From contig CALCBD010000033.1 in NCBI GenBank assembly GCA_937897985.1, positions 124,001-188,000 on the forward strand: a stretch of DNA of 64,000 nt, written 5' to 3'. Shown in pieces: positions 27,084-37,259 of the stretch (position 1 is the first letter of the stretch; each line of letters opens with the position of its first letter). The stretch comes from an uncultured Paludibacter sp. (GTDB lineage Bacteria > Bacteroidota > Bacteroidia > Bacteroidales > Paludibacteraceae). Made by a program: the position numbers and the translations under genes. The notes beneath the pieces are model-generated. The model was not told the origin of the DNA and searched no databases. It was given only the letters and a program-made list of their open reading frames with translations.

Positions 27084-27917
27084 ATGAAGGAAACAAACCG
27101 GAAAGTTGTTGAGTATTTAAAAAAAAACGGAAACACTGATATTTCAAATTACAATGATCAGTTTTTGAAAAAAATGATAGATGGCAGAATGGAAAAAACC
27201 GGTTATAAAACCATTGAAAGCTATCTCGAATTGTTACATATTAATCCAACGGAAACAAGAGCTCTGATTAACTCATTAGAAATCAGCTACAGTACATTTT
27301 TCAGAAACTCACTAACTTTTTCAGTGCTGGAAAAGTTGATACTTCCATCGTTGTTCTTTATTCAGAATGAGAAACACAGCCGCGAAGTAAGAATATGGTC
27401 GGCAGCGTGTGCCGGAGGCCAGGAAATATATAGCCTTGCGATTTTAATTAATGAGTTGAAAGAATCAAATTCGCAAACAAATCAGTACCGGATTTTTGCA
27501 TCGGACAAGTCGGAAACACAAATCATCGAAGCTGAAAAAGGGATTTTCAGGTTTTCATCAGTCGAAAACCTGACATTATCCAGAATGAACCGATGGTTTA
27601 AATTAACAGGTGAAAATTATGTGATCAGTTCAGCGCTCAAAAAAAACATTGAATTTACTGTATTCGATTTATTTGATCCGCTTCACTCCTGCCCTCCTGC
27701 ATGTATTTTCGGCGAATTCGATATCGTTTTCTTATCAAATTTACTATTTTACTATAAACCACAGCAACGTAAGGTAATACTCGATAAAGCGGCAAATGTG
27801 CTGAGCGAAAACGGATATTTGGTAACCGGCGAAACAGAGCGTGAGATACTGCTGCAACACAATTTTCAGGAAGTATATCCGAATTCAGGCATTTTTAAGA
27901 CGAAGCATCCGAAATAA
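27084..27917 (+). CDS. CheR-type protein-glutamate O-methyltransferase
   Basis: 277 residues. The helical N-domain (about 10-75) includes EISYSTFFRNSLTFSVLEKLI, the CheR signature for chemoreceptor binding. The AdoMet-binding motif is IWSAACAGGQEIYSLAI, and the later core reads FDIVFLSNLLFYYKPQQRKVILDKAANVLSENGYLVTGETE. Classical CheR methylates glutamates of chemoreceptors and works against the methylesterase CheB, but neither CheB nor a chemoreceptor is present here. Its likely target is one of the neighbouring sensors, perhaps the 4-helix-bundle/HAMP part of the next kinase (inference). Confidence 0.9.
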   Translation: MKETNRKVVEYLKKNGNTDISNYNDQFLKKMIDGRMEKTGYKTIESYLELLHINPTETRALINSLEISYSTFFRNSLTFSVLEKLILPSLFFIQNEKHSREVRIWSAACAGGQEIYSLAILINELKESNSQTNQYRIFASDKSETQIIEAEKGIFRFSSVENLTLSRMNRWFKLTGENYVISSALKKNIEFTVFDLFDPLHSCPPACIFGEFDIVFLSNLLFYYKPQQRKVILDKAANVLSENGYLVTGETEREILLQHNFQEVYPNSGIFKTKHPK

Positions 27918-27918
27918 A

Positions 27919-28032
27919 ATGTTTAAAAACTTAATCTTTGAAAAAATACATAAGGGTTCAGCAGATTATATAAACAACATAGCACAAAATTTTGCACTTT
28001 TGCAAATTGAAATTCCGGACGGGACAAAATAA
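27919..28032 (+). CDS. possible 37-residue small protein
   Basis: A short frame starting at ATG 27919, directly after the cheR stop, and ending 42 bp before the hybrid kinase gene. It is mostly helical-looking and polar (MFKNLIFEKIHKGSADYINN...). It resembles nothing I recognise and could be chance; its position inside an otherwise tightly packed unit is the only argument for it. Confidence 0.25.
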   Translation: MFKNLIFEKIHKGSADYINNIAQNFALLQIEIPDGTK

Positions 28033-28074
28033 AATATAAAATTAAAGGCAATTTATAAAAAAACAACATAAGCA

Positions 28075-31056
28075 ATGTACTTCAGAAGACTTAAAGATTT
28101 AAATATCAGCACACAACTTATACTCAGCTTCGGAGCGATGATATTTTTTGTTGTATTTCTTGGCTTAATCGCAGTGCGGCAATCTGACAAGATACAAAAA
28201 GAAGTTGAATCGTTATACGACCATCCTCTGCAGGTTCGTGTGGCTTTAGGTCAGTTAAAAGTCGATATAGCCAATATGCGTCTTTATACCAGGGAATTGA
28301 TGTTGGCCAAAACAAAAGAAGAGAAAAATAAAGCCATCGAGCAAATGAATGAAGCTGATTTTGATGCAAAAAATCAATTGAAAAAAGTAAAACTTCAGTA
28401 CACAGGACCCGATGCCGACATTCAGAGAGCAAACAAATCCTTCGAAATATGGGAAAAAATGAGGGCAGAAAACACTTACCTTGCCATGGAAGGCAGGATT
28501 GAGGAGATTAAACTAAACGTACAGCCCGATGGAAAAGTGGGTAAATACAGAGTAGAATTACTTAATAATCTGCAGATTATCGAAAATTTTGCTAAAAAAA
28601 CCGGCGATGAAAATTACATCAATTCAAAGAAACTGAAAAACAGATTAAGTTTGAATTTATTACTTTTAGTACTTGCAATTGTTTTAATTAAACTGTTAAT
28701 CAACTTTTTACTATTCAAAACAATAAAGAAACCGATTATAAATCTGAAAGATTCGATCCTGCAATTTAACCAGGGAGACTACGATGTCAGAAGTCATATC
28801 CAAACCGAAAATGAATTCGGAGTATTATCCAGGTCTTTCAATCAGTTAGCCGATAATATTCAACAGAATTTTGAACTGACCAAGAAAACAACACAGCTCT
28901 CGGATATCATGATGCAATATGAAGATTCGCATGAATTTTTCAAGAAGTTGTTTCCTGTCTTACTGCAAATTACCAATGCCCAGATGGGTGCTGTTTACCT
29001 TTTAAGCAGTGATAAAAGTGTTTATAAACATTACGAATCTGTCGGTTTAAATGACAACATACAGATGCACGAATTTTCCAAAAATGCATTAGAGGGTGAA
29101 TTCGGTCCGGTATTGTCAACAAAAAAAATACAATTTATCAAAAATATCCCTATCGACACCAGGTATGTATATAATACTGTAAGTGGCGGACTTATACCCC
29201 GCGAAATAATTTCAATTCCTATCGTTTCGGCGGGCGAGGTAGTGGCAATCATTTCTCTGGCGGGTATCCGTAAATTCACCGACCAGACCATTGAGATGAT
29301 TAACCGCATGCACGACGTGTTGAATGCCCGTATTGTAGGAGTGCTGGCATATCGTAAATTACGTGAATTCAGTACACGGCTCGAATCGCAAAACAAAGAA
29401 CTGGAAGCACAAAAAACGGAGCTTGATGCACAATCGACAGAATTAAAGGAACAAAACCAGGAGCTGGAAATTCAAAAGAATCAACTGAAGGAAATGAGTC
29501 AGCTGAAAACAAATTTCCTGTCGAATATGAGTCACGAATTAAGAACTCCGCTCAATTCAGTCATAGCGCTGGCCGGGGTTTTAAACCGCAGGCTCGAAGG
29601 CAAAATTCCTGCCGACGAATATTCTTATCTGGAAGTAATCGAACGCAACGGAAAAAATTTGCTGGCACTGATCAATGACATCCTCGACATTTCGCGAATT
29701 GAGTCGGGCAAAGAAGAGTTGGATTATACTCAGTTCGACTTTTATAATCTTTTACAGGATATTACAAATATGATTAAACCTCAGGCTGACCAGAAAAATA
29801 TTGAACTGACCTGTCATTCCGGCAAATCACCTTTAATGATCGAAAACGACATGAAGAAATGCGGACATATTCTGCAGAATTTGATTGGAAATGCTGTTAA
29901 ATTCACCGACAAAGGAAGTGTTTCAGTCAAGGCAACCTACCAGAATAAAACATTATTTGTCGAAGTAAAAGATACAGGCATTGGCATTTCAGAAAACAAT
30001 ATTTCGCATATTTTTGAAGAATTCCGACAGGCAGATGGCAGTACATCCCGGCGTTTCGGTGGAACGGGCTTAGGTTTGTCAATAGCGCTCAAATACGCCC
30101 GCCTGCTCGGCGGCAACATTAAAGTTGAAAGCAGTGTGGGTGAAGGCTCAACATTTATTTTTACTTTACCGGTACACCCGGTAAGTAAAAATTTAAAAAA
30201 TGACAAGGATAAAGAACTCAACTTAAACGTTAAGTTTCACGATCATAAGATCATACACGAAACTCCGATCGGGAAAACAATACTTTTAGTGGAGGACAGT
30301 GAAGCCGCTATAATTCAGCTCAGAGACATACTCGATGAAGTGGGATATAACATTCTGGTAGCAAAAGATGGCAAAGAAGCTCTCGGTATTTTGAAACAAA
30401 CCATTCCTGATGCGATGATTCTGGATTTGATGATGCCCGAAGTTGATGGTTTTGAAGTGCTCGACCATATCAGAAATTTTGAAAGAACAGCTCATATTCC
30501 GGTCTTAATCCTTACTGCTAAACACATTACAAAGGAAGATCTGAAATACTTAAGACAAAATAATGTTCATCAACTGGTGCAGAAAGGTGAAATAAAGAAA
30601 CAGGAATTACTTAACAATATAGCATCGATGTTTATAAAAGCCGAAGAAACTCCGACAGTTGCCAAACAAAAAATTCAAAACATCGACTCTAAACCGTTGG
30701 TATTAATTGTCGAAGATAATCCTGATAACTTACTGACAGTAAAAGCGCTTTTAGCTGATAATTTTGATGTTATCTGTGCCGAAAACGGAATCGATGGAGT
30801 GTCGATGGCCCGGAAGTTTTTACCGAATTTAATTTTGCTGGATTTATCATTGCCCGAAGTAGATGGTTACGAAGCATTCAGTCAAATCCGAAAAGATCCG
30901 GCACTGGCAAATGTTCCCGTTGCAGCACTTACCGCAAGTGCGCTGATGACAGACAAGGAAAACATTCTTGCTTTCGGATTCGATGCTTATTTAGCAAAAC
31001 CAATCGATACGACTGTTTTTTATAATACCATAAATCAATTACTATATGGAATTTGA
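28075..31056 (+). CDS. membrane hybrid histidine kinase, HAMP-GAF-HK-REC-REC
   Basis: 993 residues. Membrane helices at about 14-35 and 195-218 enclose a helical exported sensor resembling a chemoreceptor four-helix bundle. Then HAMP (KTIKKPIINLKDSILQFNQGDYDV), a GAF domain (about 285-435), a Glu/Gln-rich coiled coil (435-475), a dimerisation helix with His487 in SNMSHELRTPLNSV, and an ATPase domain (NLIGNAVKFT, VKDTGIGIS, GGTGLGLSIALKYA). Two receivers follow, with Asp784 in LDLMMPEVDG and Asp923 in LLDLSLPEVDG. The next gene starts inside this one (11-bp overlap), so both are translationally coupled. Confidence 0.92.
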   Translation: MYFRRLKDLNISTQLILSFGAMIFFVVFLGLIAVRQSDKIQKEVESLYDHPLQVRVALGQLKVDIANMRLYTRELMLAKTKEEKNKAIEQMNEADFDAKNQLKKVKLQYTGPDADIQRANKSFEIWEKMRAENTYLAMEGRIEEIKLNVQPDGKVGKYRVELLNNLQIIENFAKKTGDENYINSKKLKNRLSLNLLLLVLAIVLIKLLINFLLFKTIKKPIINLKDSILQFNQGDYDVRSHIQTENEFGVLSRSFNQLADNIQQNFELTKKTTQLSDIMMQYEDSHEFFKKLFPVLLQITNAQMGAVYLLSSDKSVYKHYESVGLNDNIQMHEFSKNALEGEFGPVLSTKKIQFIKNIPIDTRYVYNTVSGGLIPREIISIPIVSAGEVVAIISLAGIRKFTDQTIEMINRMHDVLNARIVGVLAYRKLREFSTRLESQNKELEAQKTELDAQSTELKEQNQELEIQKNQLKEMSQLKTNFLSNMSHELRTPLNSVIALAGVLNRRLEGKIPADEYSYLEVIERNGKNLLALINDILDISRIESGKEELDYTQFDFYNLLQDITNMIKPQADQKNIELTCHSGKSPLMIENDMKKCGHILQNLIGNAVKFTDKGSVSVKATYQNKTLFVEVKDTGIGISENNISHIFEEFRQADGSTSRRFGGTGLGLSIALKYARLLGGNIKVESSVGEGSTFIFTLPVHPVSKNLKNDKDKELNLNVKFHDHKIIHETPIGKTILLVEDSEAAIIQLRDILDEVGYNILVAKDGKEALGILKQTIPDAMILDLMMPEVDGFEVLDHIRNFERTAHIPVLILTAKHITKEDLKYLRQNNVHQLVQKGEIKKQELLNNIASMFIKAEETPTVAKQKIQNIDSKPLVLIVEDNPDNLLTVKALLADNFDVICAENGIDGVSMARKFLPNLILLDLSLPEVDGYEAFSQIRKDPALANVPVAALTASALMTDKENILAFGFDAYLAKPIDTTVFYNTINQLLYGI

Positions 31057-34000
31057 GGGTATTAAAATATTAGTCATCGACGATCAGCCCGATAACTTAT
31101 TCTCGATTAAGGTACTGATAAAGGAAGCTTTTAAAAATTCATACGTACTCACTTCTTTATCAGGCACCAAAGGCATCGAACTTGCCCTGATCGAACAGCC
31201 CGATGTGATATTGCTGGATGTAATTATGCCCGAAATGGATGGCTTTGAGGTGTGCAGAATTATTAAAGCCAACAACAGACTGGAAGGAATCCCGGTTGTT
31301 TTTGTGACTGCACTTAAAGGCGATCGCGAAAGCCGTATCAAAGCACTTGAAGCAGGTGGAGATGCATTTCTTACCAAGCCTGTCGATGAAAGTGAATTAG
31401 TTGCACAAATCAGGGCTATGGTTAAAATCCGGCGGGCCAATCAATACAAGGAAGATATAAATCAACAACTGAAGAAGCTGGTTGATGAACAAACCAAAGA
31501 GCTACGTCAAACCCATAAAGCAACTTTAAATCTGCTGGAAGATTTAAAATCGGAAAATTTAGCACGTCAGAAAACCGAGACTGCATTAAGAGAAAGTGAA
31601 GAAAAATACAGACTTTTAGTTGAAAACTCGCCCAATGGCATTGCAATTTTTCAGGATGGAATAATCGTTTATGCAAATCAAACTGCCCTGCATAAAATAA
31701 ATGCTCAAACACGCGACGAAGTTCTTGGGAAACCCCTTGCAACGATAGTAAAGACAAGTCAGTCTGCTTCTTTGTCAGATAAATTCGAATCAGCACTTCG
31801 CGGTCGACAGATACTGCACTTCGAAGAAAAACTGCTGAAATTAACAGGCGAAGCTTACGAAGTTGAAATTGTTGCACTCGAAACCACATTCAACGGCAAA
31901 CCCGCAGGTCAGATTATTATTACAGATATCTCGGAAAGGAAACAAGCCGAAAAAGCTTTACGCGAAAGTGAGTTGAAATTCCGCGAAATGGCTAATCTGT
32001 TGCCTCAGGTAATTTTTGAAATTGATATGACAGGTAAAGTTACTTATGTCAATCAAATGGCTGAAATAATTTTTGGCTATCCAACCGAAGAACTTATCGG
32101 ATTCGATTCAATTAAAGTTCATATACCTGAAGAAATTAACAGAGTCATCGAAAATATTCGCCTGAAGATCAGGGGAGTTGAAATCGAAAACAATGAATAT
32201 CAAATGCTCCGGAAAGATGGCTCTGTCTTTCCCGCACTGATTTACACCAACTTAATCGAAAGAGAAGGTGTACCTGTCGGACTGAGGGGAGTAGTGATTG
32301 ACATTACTGCTCAACGCGAAAATGAAAAAAACATTCGCGAAAGTGAAGGACTTTACCGCGCTATTCTGAATTCATCCCCCGACAGTATCATTATTACCAA
32401 CAACAATGGTATTATTGAGATGGTTTCGCCATCAACTCTTCGGAATTTCGGCATTAATAGCGATAAGCTGATTAAAGGCAAGGTAATTACTGATTTTGTA
32501 AATGTATCCGACCGCGAGAAAGCTATAACGGAATTCAAATTAATGCAACAAGGAATAGTTACCGGTCCGAATGTTTACAGGATTACAAAAGGCGACGGCG
32601 AACTGGTAAGTATTGAGGTGGAAGAAGGAGAAATTCCGGATGTCAACGGAAAAGCTGAAAAATATATTTATATCTGCCGGAATATCACCGAAAGAATCGA
32701 AAGCGAAAAGAAAATTGTCAATATAAGCAGAATGTATGCTTTTCTGAGTCAGGTCAATCAATCCATTATTAACTCCAAGAATCAGAAAGAACTGTTTCAG
32801 TCGGTCTGCAATGTCGCAATTGTATACGGGCAGTTCCGCATGGCCTGGATCGGGCTCCACGACAGTGAAAAACAATGTATCGTTCCTGAATTTTCGGCCG
32901 GTCATCTGAACGGATATCTTGAAAGCATCGACATCGATTTAAATGACCCGGCCAAATCACAGGGGCCAACAGGAAGCGCATTCAGAAATGGCAATCTTGT
33001 GGTATGTAACGACATTGAGAATGATCCGAAAATGATAGTATGGAGAAAAGAAGCTATAAAAAGAAAATATCTTTCCTCCTGTGCAGTTCCTCTAATGGTC
33101 AATAATGTGGTCATTGGCGTATTTACGCTTTACACTTCTGAAATAAACTTTTTCAGAGAAGATGAACAAAAACTACTAAAAGAAATAGCACAAAATTTAT
33201 CATTTGCTATCAACGCTATTCAAAGTGAAAATGAAAGAAAAATTGCCGAAGAATTGCTAATCGAAAGTGAAAGCCGCTACAATTCTTTCATTAACAACAA
33301 TGAAGACTGCATTTTTGTAAAAGACGAAAATTTCAGGTATATCATTGTAAATGACGCAATGGCCGGATTTTTCGGAAGGGAAAAACAGGAAATAATCAAT
33401 AAAACCGATACAGAGCTTGACGATCATCAACAAATTTACCCGTGTATATCGTCGGACAAAAAGGCTTTAAATTCCGAGAATGCCATTATTGTTGAAGAAC
33501 AGTTGGGCAATAAAATATACGAAACCATTAAATTCCCTATGAAACTCAAAGATAACCGAATAGGTATTGGTGGTATCATGAGGGACATTACCGAGAGAAA
33601 AAAATCGGAAAAAGCATTGATGGACAGCCGTAAAGAATTACAAACCATTTACGACAACGCACCGGTAATGCTGAGTGTTATTGACAAAAACGGACATATC
33701 CTTTTTGCAAATCAATTATTCTCCATGTTTCTGGGAATAGGTGAAAACGAATTTGTAAACGGAATTTTCGGTGGCGTGGTGGGTTGCATCAATTCAATGT
33801 TCGACCCCCGTGGTTGCGGCTATAGTTTTAACTGTAAAAACTGCAGCCTTCGCACAGCTATTGAACAAACCTTTACCACCGGAGTCGGCGTTCAGAACAT
33901 TGAATATCAATCGACAATCAATATCAAAGGAATTTCAAAAGAAGTTTCCTTACTCGGGTCGACAGCATTGATTGAAACCAACGGGCAGCAAAATATTTTG

Positions 34001-35485
34001 TTAAGCTTACACGATATCACAAAACGAAAATCAATCGAGGAAGCACTTCATAAAAGTGAAACCCTGCTCCGTACCTTCATTGACAATACCCCGTTTGAAA
34101 TTTGGGCACGCGACAGAGAGAGTGTGGGTATTTTGGAAAATAAAAAATTTGTCGATCATTACGGATCTATTATCGGCATAACGCCACAGTCGGACAACAG
34201 AGTCGACAACCCTATGAAACAAAGATGGAAAAAATTGAATGACAGGGTATTGGGTGGCGAGTCAGTCGAAGAGGAACTTGAATTTCCGGTCAACGGCGAA
34301 ATGAGAATTTTTCAGCAAATACTCTTTCCAATTCGCAGTTTCGAAAAAATTATCGGTTTAGCCGGATTTAATATCGATATTACTGATAAAAAACTGGCCG
34401 AACAACAACTTCACGACTATAATCAAAGGCTCGAAATGGCCATGCAAATCGGAAATATTGCCTGGTGGGAAATGAACTATAAGACCGGAAGTATCCATTT
34501 TGGTGAACGGAAAACGGAAATTCTGGGTTATAATAAAACTGATTTCAACCATTACAGGGATTTTATGAGATTAGTTCATCCCGACGATTACCAGAAATGT
34601 CTGAATGCAATGCGTAATCATATTTTGGGCAAAAGCGAAAGATATGAAGTTGAATACCGGATCAGAACTTCGGCTGGCACTTACCGCTGGTTCTACGACG
34701 TTGGCTCGATTACACAAAGAAAGGAGAAGAAAAAGCAGGCAATAGTTTCAGGTTTGGTAATGGATATCACTGCCCGAAAAATTGCCGAAGAATCGTTAAA
34801 AGAATCACGTGAGCAATTAAAAGATTTTGCTGCGCATCTCCAGAATGTAAGAGAAGAGGAACGCGTGATGCTGGCTCGTGAAATTCACGACGATTTGGGA
34901 CAAATTCTTGTGGCAATGAAAATTGATATGGGAATGTTAAAAAAACACATCGCCAACCATCTGATATCAGATTCATCGGACGAAATCATACAAAAATTTG
35001 ACAACCTGATTTTGCTGGTCGACAATACAATCAAAACAGCCCGCCGAATCATGACCGACCTGCGACCCGAAGTGCTTGAACTTTTAGGCTTTACCGAAGC
35101 TGTAAAAGCTCACATTAAAACATTCGGCGAACGTTATAAAATTGAAACAAATTTCGTAAATAATATCAATCAACTTACTCTCAATTCGCAGCAGTCCATA
35201 GCTTTGTTCAGAATAATTCAGGAAGCACTGAATAATGTCGCCAAGCATGCCCAGGCCACAAAAGTTGAAATCATCCTTACTCAAAGCATTGATAAACTTA
35301 CACTTAAAATCGAAGACAATGGAATAGGAATAGAAAAAAATGCTAAAAGAAAAACTGAATCATTTGGTATTATTGGCATGAGAGAAAGAATATTTTTGTT
35401 AGGTGGCGAAATTACAATTGATGGTGAAAAGAAAAAAGGCACAACTATTCTGATAGAAATTCCGCTTAAAAACAACATGAATTAA
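31046..35485 (+). CDS. giant receiver-multi-PAS-GAF histidine kinase
   Basis: 1,479 residues. A receiver (1-125, Asp58 in LLDVIMPEMDG) is followed by a coiled coil, three PAS domains (from about 184, 308 and 433), GAF (about 562-720), four more PAS domains (from about 740, 861, 1003 and 1130), and a HisKA_3-type kinase core with His1281 in LAREIHDDLGQILVAMKIDM and ATPase motifs IIQEALNNVAKHAQA, IEDNGIGI and FGIIGMRERIFLLGG. HisKA_3 kinases normally pair with NarL/LuxR-type regulators; none is nearby. The fifth PAS has four clustered cysteines (914, 924, 930, 933). Its receiver could take phosphate from the hybrid kinase encoded upstream (inference). Confidence 0.9.
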   Translation: MEFEGIKILVIDDQPDNLFSIKVLIKEAFKNSYVLTSLSGTKGIELALIEQPDVILLDVIMPEMDGFEVCRIIKANNRLEGIPVVFVTALKGDRESRIKALEAGGDAFLTKPVDESELVAQIRAMVKIRRANQYKEDINQQLKKLVDEQTKELRQTHKATLNLLEDLKSENLARQKTETALRESEEKYRLLVENSPNGIAIFQDGIIVYANQTALHKINAQTRDEVLGKPLATIVKTSQSASLSDKFESALRGRQILHFEEKLLKLTGEAYEVEIVALETTFNGKPAGQIIITDISERKQAEKALRESELKFREMANLLPQVIFEIDMTGKVTYVNQMAEIIFGYPTEELIGFDSIKVHIPEEINRVIENIRLKIRGVEIENNEYQMLRKDGSVFPALIYTNLIEREGVPVGLRGVVIDITAQRENEKNIRESEGLYRAILNSSPDSIIITNNNGIIEMVSPSTLRNFGINSDKLIKGKVITDFVNVSDREKAITEFKLMQQGIVTGPNVYRITKGDGELVSIEVEEGEIPDVNGKAEKYIYICRNITERIESEKKIVNISRMYAFLSQVNQSIINSKNQKELFQSVCNVAIVYGQFRMAWIGLHDSEKQCIVPEFSAGHLNGYLESIDIDLNDPAKSQGPTGSAFRNGNLVVCNDIENDPKMIVWRKEAIKRKYLSSCAVPLMVNNVVIGVFTLYTSEINFFREDEQKLLKEIAQNLSFAINAIQSENERKIAEELLIESESRYNSFINNNEDCIFVKDENFRYIIVNDAMAGFFGREKQEIINKTDTELDDHQQIYPCISSDKKALNSENAIIVEEQLGNKIYETIKFPMKLKDNRIGIGGIMRDITERKKSEKALMDSRKELQTIYDNAPVMLSVIDKNGHILFANQLFSMFLGIGENEFVNGIFGGVVGCINSMFDPRGCGYSFNCKNCSLRTAIEQTFTTGVGVQNIEYQSTINIKGISKEVSLLGSTALIETNGQQNILLSLHDITKRKSIEEALHKSETLLRTFIDNTPFEIWARDRESVGILENKKFVDHYGSIIGITPQSDNRVDNPMKQRWKKLNDRVLGGESVEEELEFPVNGEMRIFQQILFPIRSFEKIIGLAGFNIDITDKKLAEQQLHDYNQRLEMAMQIGNIAWWEMNYKTGSIHFGERKTEILGYNKTDFNHYRDFMRLVHPDDYQKCLNAMRNHILGKSERYEVEYRIRTSAGTYRWFYDVGSITQRKEKKKQAIVSGLVMDITARKIAEESLKESREQLKDFAAHLQNVREEERVMLAREIHDDLGQILVAMKIDMGMLKKHIANHLISDSSDEIIQKFDNLILLVDNTIKTARRIMTDLRPEVLELLGFTEAVKAHIKTFGERYKIETNFVNNINQLTLNSQQSIALFRIIQEALNNVAKHAQATKVEIILTQSIDKLTLKIEDNGIGIEKNAKRKTESFGIIGMRERIFLLGGEITIDGEKKKGTTILIEIPLKNNMN

Positions 35486-35524
35486 ATCACTCATAACTTA
35501 TTTTCAACATTATTCATCAGAATT

Positions 35525-36553
35525 ATGAAAAATAAATTATTGCTTTCGTCTGTTTGTTACTTGTTTACTCTGACTTTGTTTGCGCAGTCACACGAAAAAC
35601 AATGCTTTAAAATAATAAGTTACAATGTCGAAAATTACTTCGACTGTATCGACGATTCTCTCACCAACGATGCAGAATATATAACCGGAGGAATACGCGG
35701 ATGGAATTATGATAAATATTTAAAGAAACAGGCTGATATATCGAAAGTTATCGTTGCTATCGGAGGCTGGGAAACTCCGGCCATCGTCGGATTGTGTGAA
35801 GTGGAGAACGAAAAATGTCTTCGCGACCTGACCCGTTACTCCGGTCTTAAACAACTGAAATACAAATACCTGCATCACGAATCGCCCGACACGAGAGGTG
35901 TTGATGTTGCTATGCTATACAAGTCATCATATTTCAAACCCTTTCACGACGAAGCCATTGGCATTCACTATCCTGATGCTCCTCAGAATAAAACGCGCGA
36001 CATATTGTATGCTGCAGGAATTGTACCTTCGGGCGACACATTGCATTGTTTTGTTTGCCATTTTCCATCCCGTCTTGGAGGCGAACTTGAATCGGAAGAC
36101 CGGAGAATTTTTGTTGCTTCTGTACTAAGATTAAAAATTGACAGCCTTTTTGCAAAAAATCCACGTTCGAACATCGTAATTATGGGTGATTTCAACGATT
36201 ATCCCACTAATAACAGCATGTTGAAAACATTAAAAGCGTTGCCTCCGACCGGCAGTATTTCCAACTCTTCACTCTATAATCTGATGTTCCCGATTCATAC
36301 TGCCGGCAAGGGTTCGCATAAACACGAAGGTGAATGGGGCGCTTTGGATCAGATCATTGTTTCGGGTAATTTACTTAACCCGGCAGGCAGTTTTCATACA
36401 CTTACGGGCGATGCTCATGTTTTCGATGCCGGTTTTCTGCTGGTTGATGACGATAAATTTCTTGGAAAAGAACCTTTCAGAACATACAACGGAATGAAAT
36501 ATCAGGGTGGTTTTTCAGATCATTTGCCTGTTTATGCTGACTTCTGGTATTGA
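35525..36553 (+). CDS. exported endonuclease/exonuclease/phosphatase family protein
   Basis: 342 residues with an N-terminal signal peptide (MKNKLLLSSVCYLFTLTLFAQ), so periplasmic or secreted. Catalytic motifs of the family are all present: ISYNVENYFD, GLCEVEN with the metal-binding Glu, FVCHFPSRLGG with the His, IMGDFNDYP, and the C-terminal SDHLPVYADFWY. The family includes DNases and phosphodiesterases; the substrate here is unknown. It starts 39 bp after the giant kinase in the same direction, so it may share its transcript without being part of the signalling system. nth follows after 55 bp. Confidence 0.9.
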   Translation: MKNKLLLSSVCYLFTLTLFAQSHEKQCFKIISYNVENYFDCIDDSLTNDAEYITGGIRGWNYDKYLKKQADISKVIVAIGGWETPAIVGLCEVENEKCLRDLTRYSGLKQLKYKYLHHESPDTRGVDVAMLYKSSYFKPFHDEAIGIHYPDAPQNKTRDILYAAGIVPSGDTLHCFVCHFPSRLGGELESEDRRIFVASVLRLKIDSLFAKNPRSNIVIMGDFNDYPTNNSMLKTLKALPPTGSISNSSLYNLMFPIHTAGKGSHKHEGEWGALDQIIVSGNLLNPAGSFHTLTGDAHVFDAGFLLVDDDKFLGKEPFRTYNGMKYQGGFSDHLPVYADFWY

Positions 36554-36608
36554 AATACATTCATTACTCTAACATCAAAAAATTCAGGCTCAAAATTCCA
36601 AACTTAAA

Positions 36609-37259
36609 ATGACAACAAAACAAAGATATAAACACATTATTGATTGGTTCGGCAAGAATATGCCAGTTGCCGAAACTGAACTCAAACATACGAATCCTTA
36701 TGAACTTTTAGTAGCAGTAATACTATCAGCACAGTGTACCGATAAACGGGTAAATATGATTACTCCGAAGCTTTTTGCCGATTTCCCTACACCCGAAGCG
36801 CTTGCAGCAACTACTTCCGACGTCGTTTTCGATTATATCCGTTCCATTTCTTATCCCAATAATAAAGCAAAACATCTGGTGGGTATGGCACAAAAATTAG
36901 TTTCCGGTTTCGGTGGTAAAGTTCCTGACGATGTCGACTTGCTGCAAACATTGCCGGGTGTGGGTCGTAAAACTGCTAACGTTATTGCCTCGGTGATTTA
37001 TGATAAACCTGCTATGGCAGTTGACACACACGTATTTCGTGTGTCGGAACGTATTGGTTTAACCACAAACTCAAAAAATCCGCTGCAGACAGAAAGAGAA
37101 TTAGTAAAACACATCCCGCCCGAACTGATTCCAATTGCACATCACTGGCTCATCCTTCACGGCCGCTATATTTGTATTGCCCGAAAACCCAAATGTGATG
37201 AGTGCGGAATTGCACAATTTTGTCGTTATTATCAAAATAACACTCCGGCACTTACATAA
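36609..37259 (+). CDS. nth: endonuclease III
   Basis: 216-residue DNA glycosylase/AP lyase of base excision repair, acting on oxidised pyrimidines. The helix-hairpin-helix LPGVGRKTANVI contains catalytic Lys121, the catalytic Asp139 is in VDTHVFRV, and the C-terminal [4Fe-4S] ligands are in CIARKPKCDECGIAQFC (C-X6-C-X2-C-X5-C). ILSAQCTDKRVN is also characteristic. Full length. It is probably co-transcribed with the exported nuclease-family gene upstream. Confidence 0.97.
   Translation: MTTKQRYKHIIDWFGKNMPVAETELKHTNPYELLVAVILSAQCTDKRVNMITPKLFADFPTPEALAATTSDVVFDYIRSISYPNNKAKHLVGMAQKLVSGFGGKVPDDVDLLQTLPGVGRKTANVIASVIYDKPAMAVDTHVFRVSERIGLTTNSKNPLQTERELVKHIPPELIPIAHHWLILHGRYICIARKPKCDECGIAQFCRYYQNNTPALT

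Noticed and set aside
27919..28032. Small ORF after cheR as a CheB remnant
   Set aside because: The 37 residues show no receiver or methylesterase motif.
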